64,000 nucleotides of DNA, from contig NZ_BNGS01000001.1 in NCBI RefSeq assembly GCF_014905555.1, positions 1-64,000 of the forward strand, given 5' to 3'. Of this stretch, positions 26,556-33,887 are shown piece by piece. The position numbers and the translations under genes are program-made. The notes under the pieces were generated by a model. It saw only the letters and a program-made list of their open reading frames with translations. It was not told the DNA's origin and made no database searches. This DNA is from Streptomyces sp. Y2F8-2 (GTDB lineage Bacteria; Actinomycetota; Actinomycetes; Streptomycetales; Streptomycetaceae). Positions within the stretch are counted from its first letter, which is position 1. Each line of letters opens with the position of its first letter.

Positions 26556-26698
26556 GGTACCGAGGGACCGGTTCCGGCCAATCTGCGGGTGTGGCGGCCG
26601 CGCGCGTATGCCGGCCGTACCGGCAGGGCACAAACGATGAGTCGACATATCACCCTCAAGGCCGCGCTCCGCGGTGCCAGGCGGTGGGGGGTACGCGC

Positions 26699-27025
26699 AT
26701 GCACGTCTGCCCGGTCTGCCGGCGAGGGGACAGGACCACCCGGCTCCGCACGTACTGGAGGACGCTGTCGCCCGAGGCGCGCGCCGGGGCACCGCACCTC
26801 GCGCGGCCCGCACTGGACGAGGAGCGCTGGGCGGCGCCGCTCGGGCTCCTGACCGTGGGCTGCGCCCTGCTCGTGTCGGAGGTGTGGCTGGGGTTCGTCG
26901 GGCTGGCCGGCGGGGGCCTGTGGCTGGTGTCCCTGCGCGGCAGCGTCACGCAGGCGGCGCGACAGCGGGCCGACTGGCGCAGGCAGCTGTTCTGCCTGCG
27001 GTGCCGGCACGTCTTTCTTCCGTGA
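26699..27025 (+). CDS. Hypothetical membrane protein with split zinc-ribbon cysteines
   Basis: 108 residues. CPVC near the N-terminus (residues 4-7) and CLRC at the C-terminus (about 99-102) could together bind a zinc ion. Between them lie two hydrophobic stretches (LGLLTVGCALLVSEVWLGFVGLAGGGLWLVSL). No family was recognised. ATG 26699 is preceded by a G-rich run (GTGGGGGG). It ends 25 bp before hrpB on the same strand. Confidence 0.65.
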   Translation: MHVCPVCRRGDRTTRLRTYWRTLSPEARAGAPHLARPALDEERWAAPLGLLTVGCALLVSEVWLGFVGLAGGGLWLVSLRGSVTQAARQRADWRRQLFCLRCRHVFLP

Positions 27026-27050
27026 CCCGGCCGCCTGGAACACTGGTGCG

Positions 27051-29552
27051 GTGATCCGCCGCGACGCTCTCGACCGCCTGCCCGTCCGTTCCGCCGTGCC
27101 CGCTCTTCGGGCCGCTCTGGGCGAGCACGGTGCGGCGGTGCTGTGCGCGCCGCCGGGCACCGGCAAGACGACGCTCGTGCCGCTCGCCCTGGCGGGGCTG
27201 CTGGGCGGCGGTCCCGCTCGGCGGGTGGTGGTGGCCGAGCCACGGCGGATCGCGGCGCGGGCGGCGGCCCGGCGGATGGCGTGGCTGCTGGGCGAGAAGA
27301 CCGGTGAGAGCGTCGGCTACACCGTGCGTGGGGAGCGTGTGGTCGGGCGGCACGCGCGCGTGGAGGTCGTCACCACCGGTGTGCTGTTGCAGCGGCTGCA
27401 GCGGGACCAGGAGCTGGCGGGCGTCGACGTGGTCGTTCTCGACGAGGTCCACGAGCGGCACCTGGACGCCGACACGGTCGCCGCCTTCCTGCTCGATGTG
27501 CGTCAGACGCTGCGGCCGGAGCTGGAGTTGGTGGCTGCCTCCGCGACGACGGACGCGGTGGGCTGGGCACGGCTGCTGGGCGGGGCACCGGTCGTCGAGG
27601 CGGAGGGCGTGTCGTACCCCGTGGAGCTGGTGTGGGCGCCGCCCGCGCGTCCCGTGCGGCCGCCGCACGGGATGCGGGTGGATCCGGCGCTGCTCGCGCA
27701 TGTGGCGTCGGTGGTGCGGCGGGCGCTGGCGGAGTGCGAGGGGGACGTGCTGTGCTTCCTGCCCGGTGTCGGGGAGATCGCGCGTGTGGCGGGTCATCTG
27801 GGGGATCTGGGCGGCACCGAGGTGCTCCAGGTGCACGGGCGGGCGCCGGCGGCCGTGCAGGAGGCCGTGCTCTCGCCGGGCTCGGCACGGCGTGTGGTGC
27901 TGGCGACGGCCGTGGCGGAGTCGTCCCTGACCGTGCCGGGGGTGCGGGTGGTCGTCGACTCCGGTCTCGCGCGCGAGCCGCGGGTCGACCACGCGCGGGG
28001 GCTGAGCGCGCTGACGACGGTACGGGCCTCGCAGGCGGCGGGTCGGCAGCGGGCGGGACGGGCGGGGCGTGAGGCACCGGGCCGGGTGTACCGCTGCTGG
28101 TCCGAGGCGGAGGACGCGCGGCTGCCGCGTTACCCGGCGCCGGAGATCCGGCTGGCCGATCTGACCGCGTTCGCCTTGCAGGCGGCGTCCTGGGGCGACC
28201 CGGACGCGTCCGGGCTGGCGCTCCTCGACGCACCGCCGCCCGGGGCGATGGCGGCGGCGCGGTCGGTGCTGACGGCGATCGGCGCGGTGGACGCGGCGGG
28301 ACGGGTCACTGAGCGGGGCGTACGGATGTCCCGGCTGGGACTGCATCCACGGCTGGCGCGGGCGCTGCTGGACGCGGCCCCGCGTGTGGGCGCGGAGCGG
28401 GCCGCGGAGGCGGTGGCTCTGCTGAGCGAGGAGCCGCCGCGGGAGTACGGCGACGACCTGGCGACGGTGTGGCGGGCGGCCCGGCGCGGGGGCGACGCGT
28501 ACGCGGGGCGCTGGAGGGAGGAGGTGCGCCGACTGCGGGCCGCGGCGGGCGACGTGCCTGCCGGTGCTGCGGAGGCGGGCGACGACCATGTGGTCGGACT
28601 CGTCGCCGCGCTCGCCTTCCCGGAGCGGCTCGCGCGGGCCGATGACGGCTCCTGCCTCATGGTGAACGGCACCCGCGCCGAGCTGAGGGAGGGGTCGGGG
28701 CTGCGCGGCGCCCCGTGGCTGGCGGTGGCCGTGGCCGACCGGCCCGTCGGTGCGGGGCACGCGCGCGTGGGGCTCGCCGCCGTGGTCGACGAGGACGTGG
28801 CGCGGCGGGCGGCCGGGGCCCTGTACTCCACGGGCGAGGAGGTGCACTGGGCCGACGGGGACGTCGTCGCCCGGAGTGTCGAGCGGCTCGGGGCCCTCGA
28901 GCTGGCGGCACGGCCGCTGCGGGACCCGGCGCCCGCCCTCGTACGTCGGGCCCTGCTGGAAGGGCTGCGGCAGGAGGGCTTCGGTCTGCTGCGATGGTCC
29001 CCTCAGGCCCGTGTGCTGCGGCAGCGCCTCTCCTTCCTGCGACTGCACCTGGGCGAGCCGTGGCCGGACGTCCGGGATGACGCGCTCCACGCGCGCGTGG
29101 ACGAATGGCTGGAGCCCGAGCTGAGCCGTGCCCGGCGGCGGGCCGACCTCGCCCGGATCGACGCGGGGCAGGCCCTGGCCCGGCTGCTGCCCTGGTCCAC
29201 CGGGGAGGCCGCCCGGCTCGACGAACTCGCCCCGGAGCGGCTCACCGTCCCGAGCGGGTCCGCCATCCGGATCGACTACGCCGACCCCGAGCGGCCCGTG
29301 CTCGCCGTGAAGCTGCAGGAGATGTTCGGGGTGCAGGCCTCGCCCGAGATCGCCGGTGTGCCCGTCGTCGTGCACCTGCTCTCCCCCGCCGGGCGGCCCG
29401 CGGCCGTCACCGCCGACCTCGCCTCCTTCTGGCGGGACGGCTACCGGGCCGTACGGGCGGAGCTGCGCGGCCGCTACCCCAAGCACCCCTGGCCGGAGGA
29501 CCCGGCCACCGCGGAGCCGACCCGGCACACGAACGCGCGGCTCAGGCGGTGA
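27051..29552 (+). CDS. hrpB: ATP-dependent RNA helicase HrpB
   Basis: 833 residues, the normal HrpB length. DEAH-box motifs are present in order: Walker A PPGTGKTT (34-41), AEPRRIAARAAARRMA (motif Ia), DEVHER (131-136), SAT (164-166), CFLPGVGEI, and QRAGRAGR (333-340, motif VI). The C-terminal HrpB domain includes EMFGVQASPEIAGVPVVVHLLSPAGRPAAVT and a final YPKHPWPEDP. HrpB's cellular substrate is poorly known. It starts with GTG. Its last 11 bases overlap the convergent DUF3068 gene. Confidence 0.95.
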   Translation: MIRRDALDRLPVRSAVPALRAALGEHGAAVLCAPPGTGKTTLVPLALAGLLGGGPARRVVVAEPRRIAARAAARRMAWLLGEKTGESVGYTVRGERVVGRHARVEVVTTGVLLQRLQRDQELAGVDVVVLDEVHERHLDADTVAAFLLDVRQTLRPELELVAASATTDAVGWARLLGGAPVVEAEGVSYPVELVWAPPARPVRPPHGMRVDPALLAHVASVVRRALAECEGDVLCFLPGVGEIARVAGHLGDLGGTEVLQVHGRAPAAVQEAVLSPGSARRVVLATAVAESSLTVPGVRVVVDSGLAREPRVDHARGLSALTTVRASQAAGRQRAGRAGREAPGRVYRCWSEAEDARLPRYPAPEIRLADLTAFALQAASWGDPDASGLALLDAPPPGAMAAARSVLTAIGAVDAAGRVTERGVRMSRLGLHPRLARALLDAAPRVGAERAAEAVALLSEEPPREYGDDLATVWRAARRGGDAYAGRWREEVRRLRAAAGDVPAGAAEAGDDHVVGLVAALAFPERLARADDGSCLMVNGTRAELREGSGLRGAPWLAVAVADRPVGAGHARVGLAAVVDEDVARRAAGALYSTGEEVHWADGDVVARSVERLGALELAARPLRDPAPALVRRALLEGLRQEGFGLLRWSPQARVLRQRLSFLRLHLGEPWPDVRDDALHARVDEWLEPELSRARRRADLARIDAGQALARLLPWSTGEAARLDELAPERLTVPSGSAIRIDYADPERPVLAVKLQEMFGVQASPEIAGVPVVVHLLSPAGRPAAVTADLASFWRDGYRAVRAELRGRYPKHPWPEDPATAEPTRHTNARLRR

Positions 29553-30534
29553 CCGGCTCGGGCTCCTCGACCGCGGTGGGCTCCGGGTCGTCCGGGCGGC
29601 GGCCGCGCGCCTCCAGATAGAGGGACAGCGACAGCAGGGCGGCGCCGAGGATCAGGAAGCCCCGCGGCAGCCAGGACGTCAGCAGCAGGATCAGCAGGCG
29701 GTTGTGCTCGACCAGGGCGACCGTCGAGGCGATGTAGTCCTCGCGCATCTTCACCTGCCCCGCGAAAACCGTGACCCTGTCACGTCCCCCGAGGAGCGTG
29801 CCGCCCCGCAGTTCCTCCTTGTGGATCTCCTCGCCGTAGACGGGCGCGCCGGTCAGGGGTTCGACCCAGAACTTGCGGACCGTCGTGTACCAGCGGGTCG
29901 TGCCGGTCTTCGCGACCGACTCGGGGGTGATGCCCTCGACGGGCATGATCTTGGGGAAGGGGACCTTGGTCCACGGGATCGTCTGTTCGAAGTAGTAGAC
30001 CTTGACGCCCCGGAAGGTCCGCGTGCCCTTGTAGTGGATGGGGCGGGTGACGCGGGCTTGGGCGTCGAAGTACTCGTAGTCCCGCTTCTGGGTCAGGAAC
30101 GGCCATTTGAACTCGATGCCGTCACGGTGGACGGGGTCGCCGTCGACCATCTCGCCGGTGGCGTGGACGGGTTCCTGGCTGTGGGCGTCGAAGATGTACC
30201 GCTCCGGGATGCGGGACACCATGGCGCCGTCGGGTCCCTGCACATAGGACAGGCCGTCCCAGACGACCACGTCCCGGCCCGCGGTCTGCTCGATCTTCTC
30301 AGCGGCCTCCACGTTCCCTCTGAGGGTCTGCACGATGATGACCCTGGGGACCGTGCGGGACGTCATGGTGCCGTAGTCGAGGAGGGTGGCGTTCTTCGCC
30401 TCGAGGACCATGGTCTGGTACTGGTTCGCGGGGACCTTGGCCAGGCGCGGGAAGGCGTACCAGCGCAACAGTGGGGACAGCGCCGTGAAGAACACGGCGA
30501 AGGCGAGCAGGAACAGGCCGGCCTTGCGGCGCAT
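29542..30534 (-). CDS. DUF3068 (PorA-family) membrane-anchored protein
   Basis: 330 residues. An N-terminal helix (about 5-25, AGLFLLAFAVFFTALSPLLRW) and a C-terminal helix (about 283-308, LLILLLTSWLPRGFLILGAALLSL) frame a large external domain. That is the DUF3068 plan, and some databases call it PorA family. Conserved parts include GTRTFRGVKVYYFEQTI and VKMREDYIASTVALVEHNRLL. Function is unknown. ATG 30534 has AGGGAGG seven bases upstream. Its 3' end overlaps hrpB by 11 bp, so transcription through one end may interfere with the other. Confidence 0.85.
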   Translation of the reverse strand: MRRKAGLFLLAFAVFFTALSPLLRWYAFPRLAKVPANQYQTMVLEAKNATLLDYGTMTSRTVPRVIIVQTLRGNVEAAEKIEQTAGRDVVVWDGLSYVQGPDGAMVSRIPERYIFDAHSQEPVHATGEMVDGDPVHRDGIEFKWPFLTQKRDYEYFDAQARVTRPIHYKGTRTFRGVKVYYFEQTIPWTKVPFPKIMPVEGITPESVAKTGTTRWYTTVRKFWVEPLTGAPVYGEEIHKEELRGGTLLGGRDRVTVFAGQVKMREDYIASTVALVEHNRLLILLLTSWLPRGFLILGAALLSLSLYLEARGRRPDDPEPTAVEEPEPVTA

Positions 30535-30557
30535 CTCGCATCCTCCCTGTGCGCGCG

Positions 30558-30692
30558 TCACGGATGGCTGGGGACCGTCGTCAGCAGTGGTTTCGGGGAC
30601 GTCGTGCCGGACGGCGAACCCAGGGCCGTCAGGCCGAACACCAGGACGAACGCCGCGGCCAGGCCGATCGCGGCGGCGATGAGGGCGCGCAT
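30558..30692 (-). CDS. SPW_0924 family micropeptide
   Basis: 44 residues: one membrane helix (MRALIAAAIGLAAAFVLVFG) and a short external tail TSPKPLLTTVPSHP. It matches my memory of the SPW_0924 family of tiny streptomycete proteins. ATG 30692 has GGGAGG five bases upstream, which decides the start. It lies 23 bp before the DUF3068 gene on the same strand and is probably its operon partner. Confidence 0.75.
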   Translation of the reverse strand: MRALIAAAIGLAAAFVLVFGLTALGSPSGTTSPKPLLTTVPSHP

Positions 30693-30795
30693 ACGGGCCT
30701 CCCGGGACGGCAGCCGGCACACGGAAACTGATGGGCCGTCAGGTCCGGCACCGTAGCAACGGAGGCGTGAGATGAGAACAGGACGGACGAAAAGG

Positions 30796-30830
30796 CGGCG
30801 GCGCCCCTCCACGGTGGAGGGGCGCCGCCG
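30796..30830. terminator. Strong 16-bp stem terminator
   Basis: CGGCGGCGCCCCTCCA and its exact complement enclose a CGG loop. It lies 20 bp past the end of the lytic transglycosylase and upstream of the micropeptide. Confidence 0.85.
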
Positions 30831-30850
30831 TCGTACGTTCCCAGCCGGCC

Positions 30851-32578
30851 CTACGAGCTGGGGCTCGGGCTCGGGCTCGGGCTCGGGGACGAGTCGGCCG
30901 CCGCGACCTTCAGCTCGACCGTCAAAGTGGCCCCGCCCGCGGTGGTGATGCGGAGCAGGAATGTGCCGGTCGTGTCGTCGGCGTACAGCTTCGGCAGCTT
31001 CAGCAGGCCGTCGGCGTCGGTCTTGAGGCCTGTGAGGGTGCGTACGGTCTTGCCGCTCGCGTCCTTGAAGTAGGGGCCCTTGTCGTTCTCGGTCGGGTCG
31101 TCGGCCGACTTGACGAGCGTCGCCGTGGCCGCGACACCGTCCGCGACGGCGCCCTTGTACGTGGCCTTCACCTCGACCTGGTCCGCGAACTCACCGCCCG
31201 GCGTGCAGGTCGGCTCGGTGTCGCTGGTACGGACGAGGGTGTCGGCCTGGCGTTCGACGACGGTGGCCGAGTAGTCGAGACCGGTGACCATGCGGCCGAC
31301 GACCAGGGCGCGGACCGTGAAACCGCCGGTCTTCTGGCCGGCGACGAGCGCGGGCGCGGTGGCCTTGCCCGAGCTGTCGGTGACGACGGTCGCGACGGTC
31401 TCCCCACCGGTGAAGGTGGCGTCCGTGTCGCCCATGATCGAGAACCGCACCCGGACCTTCGACACGGCCTTCCCGGCCTTCGTGACGGCCTTCACCACGA
31501 CTTTCCGGTCGAAGGTGTCGCCCGTCTTCGCGGAGAGCTGCCCGGTGCCGCTGTCGGCCAGGTGGTCCACCGTGTCGGTGGGGGTGGGGGTGGGGGTGGG
31601 GGCGGGCGGCGTCGGCTTCGGAGTGGTGGGCTTGCTCGGCGACGGGGTGGGGGTGGGGCTGGTGCTGCCGCCGGCGGTGCTGGGCTTGCTGGTGTTCCTC
31701 GGCTTCGGGTCGGGGCTCGCACCGGAGTTCCGGTCGCTGCGGTGCGAGGGCAGGGTGCCCGTGCCGTCCGGGATCGAGTGGGTGCCCTTGCGGTAGTACT
31801 CGTACCAGGACAGAACGGTGTTCAGGTAGTCCTGCGAGTTGTTGTAGCTGAGAATCGCGGCGTTCATGTCGGCCTGCACCGACAGGTCACGGTCCGCGCG
31901 GCACAGGTAGTGCGCGGCGGCCAGAGCGGCGTCGTAGACGTTGTTGGGGTCCTTGACGCCGTCGCCGTTGCCGTCGCGGCCCGCCCACGCCCAGGTGGAC
32001 GGGATGAACTGCATGGGCCCGACCGCACGGTCATAGGTGCCGTCGCCGTCGTAGGCGCCGTTGTCGGTGTCCTTGATGCTGGCGAAGCCGTTGCCGTTCA
32101 GGACCGGGCCGAGGATCTTCGTGTACGTGGTGCCGTCCGCGTCGACCCGGCCGCCCTCGGCCTGGCCGGACTCCACCTGGCCGATGGCGGCGAGGAGTTG
32201 CCACGGCAGATTGCAGCCGGGCTTGGAGCTCTGGACTTCCGCCGCGGCCTTCTTGTAGGCGTCGAGGACGGTGGCGGGTATGCCGCCCTGCCCTGTGCCG
32301 GAAGGGCCCGTGGTGGGCGTGGCGCTGGGGCCGGGCGACTCGGTGGGGCTGTTGAGCGGGGGCAGGTCGGTGTAGTAGCCGCCGTTGCCGGTGGCGGTGT
32401 CACCGCCGCTCGTGTTGCCGGTCGTCTCGGGCGTGGACTGCGCGCCGGTGGCCTGTCTGCCCTGGTCGTCGCTGGTGACTCCCGGGGCCTGGGATGCCGC
32501 CAGAGCCGCGACCGCGGCCGCGGCCAAAGCCGTGGTTGCCGCCCCCTTGCGCAGCCTCCTGCCGAAACGCGCCGCCAT
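30851..32578 (-). CDS. Secreted lytic transglycosylase with repeat linker and Ig-like tail
   Basis: 575 residues. The N-terminus is a twin-arginine-free basic signal (RFGRRLRKGAATTALAAAAVAALAASQA). A Thr/Ser/Gly-rich stretch precedes the SLT_2/MltB-type domain, about 105-275. Its catalytic Glu is in AIGQVESGQAEGG, and GPMQFIPSTWAW and YLCRADRDLSV are also present. A Thr-Pro repeat linker follows (PTPTPSPSKPTTPKPTPPAPTPTPTPT), then two Ig/invasin-like beta domains and a SPSPSPSPSS end. It cleaves peptidoglycan glycan strands outside the cell. ATG 32578 has GGGAGGGG upstream. Confidence 0.9.
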   Translation of the reverse strand: MAARFGRRLRKGAATTALAAAAVAALAASQAPGVTSDDQGRQATGAQSTPETTGNTSGGDTATGNGGYYTDLPPLNSPTESPGPSATPTTGPSGTGQGGIPATVLDAYKKAAAEVQSSKPGCNLPWQLLAAIGQVESGQAEGGRVDADGTTYTKILGPVLNGNGFASIKDTDNGAYDGDGTYDRAVGPMQFIPSTWAWAGRDGNGDGVKDPNNVYDAALAAAHYLCRADRDLSVQADMNAAILSYNNSQDYLNTVLSWYEYYRKGTHSIPDGTGTLPSHRSDRNSGASPDPKPRNTSKPSTAGGSTSPTPTPSPSKPTTPKPTPPAPTPTPTPTDTVDHLADSGTGQLSAKTGDTFDRKVVVKAVTKAGKAVSKVRVRFSIMGDTDATFTGGETVATVVTDSSGKATAPALVAGQKTGGFTVRALVVGRMVTGLDYSATVVERQADTLVRTSDTEPTCTPGGEFADQVEVKATYKGAVADGVAATATLVKSADDPTENDKGPYFKDASGKTVRTLTGLKTDADGLLKLPKLYADDTTGTFLLRITTAGGATLTVELKVAAADSSPSPSPSPSPSS

Positions 32579-32694
32579 TGAGTGAACCCCTCCCGTCGAC
32601 GACCTGGTGTGTGCTGCTCTGCTGTGTCCGTGTGTTCGACCACGCACCCGTGCGCGGCGACCCAGTGACCCTACGACAACTTGCGACCCCTCGA

Positions 32695-32727
32695 CACCGG
32701 TTGGTGCCCGGTTTTCACCAGTTGGTC
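32695..32727. promoter_or_regulatory. Direct repeat of CACCRGTTGGTS, 21 bp apart
   Basis: CACCGGTTGGTG (32695-32706) and CACCAGTTGGTC (32716-32727) are spaced by two helical turns in the divergent region between the transglycosylase and the DUF4184 gene. Each half is partly palindromic. Candidate binding sites only. Confidence 0.4.
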
Positions 32728-32851
32728 ATCCTCCGCTTGGGGTGGACGCAGAAGCAGGGCGGTCGCCTCACCTTTCTCATGCGTCCCTCATACTGGACGT
32801 TCGGGATCGCCGGGTGGTTGTGCTCGGTCAACATCTGCGGCGGGAGGCGTC

Positions 32852-33706
32852 GTGCCGTTCACGCTCAGCCATGCCGCGGCCGTCCTGCCGGCCGTGCGCG
32901 GGGACGGGTCGGGACGCGGGCGGCTGGTACCCGCCGTTCTCGTCGCGGGATCGTTCGCGCCCGACATGACCTACTTCGCGGCGAGCGTGGTGTCGGGGGG
33001 CATGGAGTTCGGCACGGTCACGCACTCCTTCACAGGGGTGTTCACCGTCGATGTGCTCATCGCATGGGCACTGGTGGGGTTGTGGCTGGCACTGCGGGAG
33101 CCGTTGGTGGCGCTGCTGCCGCCGGCGGCGCAGGGGCGGGTGGCGGCGCTGGTGCACTGCGGTACACCGCTGCGCAAGGTCTCGTTCGCACTCCTGGCGC
33201 GGTGGTACGTCTCCGCGGTACTGGGCGCGCTGACGCATGTCGTGTGGGACGCGTTCACGCACATCGGCCGGTGGGGGGTACGGCTGTTGCCCTGGCTTAC
33301 GCAGCCGATGGCGGGTGCGCCGCGCTACACGTATCTGCAGTACGGGAGTTCGGCCCTGGCGGCCGTCGTGATCGCCGTGTTCGTGGCGGTCGCGCTGCGG
33401 CGGGCGTCCGCCGGTTCGTCGGCGGTGTCGGCGCTGCCAGTGCTGTCGTGGGCGGACCGGTGGCTGGCGGCGGCGGTGATCGGCGGGTGCGCGGCGGCGG
33501 GGGCGGTGCAGCGGGCGTCGCGGTGGTGGGCCTACTGGGGAACCCACGCGAAACCGTGGGAGGTGATCCCGCCGACGTGCTTCGGCGCGGGCGCGGGCCT
33601 CGCGGTGGGGATGGCGCTCTATGTGACCGGGGTCCGGGCCCTGCGCCGCACGCCCCCGGACCGCCAGGGCACCGATCGGGAACCGGCTCGACCGGCGTCA
33701 CGCTGA
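32852..33706 (+). CDS. DUF4184 family membrane protein
   Basis: 284 residues with about six membrane helices. The start PFTLSHAAAVLPAV and the motif SFAPDMTYFA, TVTHSFTGVFTVDVLIAWAL are diagnostic of DUF4184. LGALTHVVWDAFTHIGRWGV contains the His/Asp pattern reminiscent of metal-dependent membrane hydrolases (YdjM/PlcA-like fold). Activity is unknown. The GTG at 32852 has GGGAGG upstream. The 180 bp after it (33707-33887) hold no gene, only a short GCGCCTG/CAGGCGC hairpin. Confidence 0.85.
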   Translation: MPFTLSHAAAVLPAVRGDGSGRGRLVPAVLVAGSFAPDMTYFAASVVSGGMEFGTVTHSFTGVFTVDVLIAWALVGLWLALREPLVALLPPAAQGRVAALVHCGTPLRKVSFALLARWYVSAVLGALTHVVWDAFTHIGRWGVRLLPWLTQPMAGAPRYTYLQYGSSALAAVVIAVFVAVALRRASAGSSAVSALPVLSWADRWLAAAVIGGCAAAGAVQRASRWWAYWGTHAKPWEVIPPTCFGAGAGLAVGMALYVTGVRALRRTPPDRQGTDREPARPASR

Positions 33707-33887
33707 GCGCCTCAGGGTCACCCGGGGTGGACTGCCCGGACCCGCGGGTTGCTGCGGCGACGGGCGACAGTCGCCCCGTCGCGCGCCTGGCAGGCGCCCC
33801 CACCCTCGAACCGGCTTCAACGGCTCGGGCGGGGGCAGCCCCACAACGCCGGTCCTTGGCGAGCAAACGCTGCCCGCCGGGCGACGC

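Noticed and set aside
26946-29528. 860-codon minus-strand frame opposite hrpB
   Set aside because: Shadow of hrpB with Pro/Arg/His-rich sequence and no domain.
32579-32851. Riboswitch (ydaO/c-di-AMP type) before the lytic transglycosylase
   Set aside because: Some streptomycete cell-wall hydrolase genes have one, but I could not find its conserved core here.
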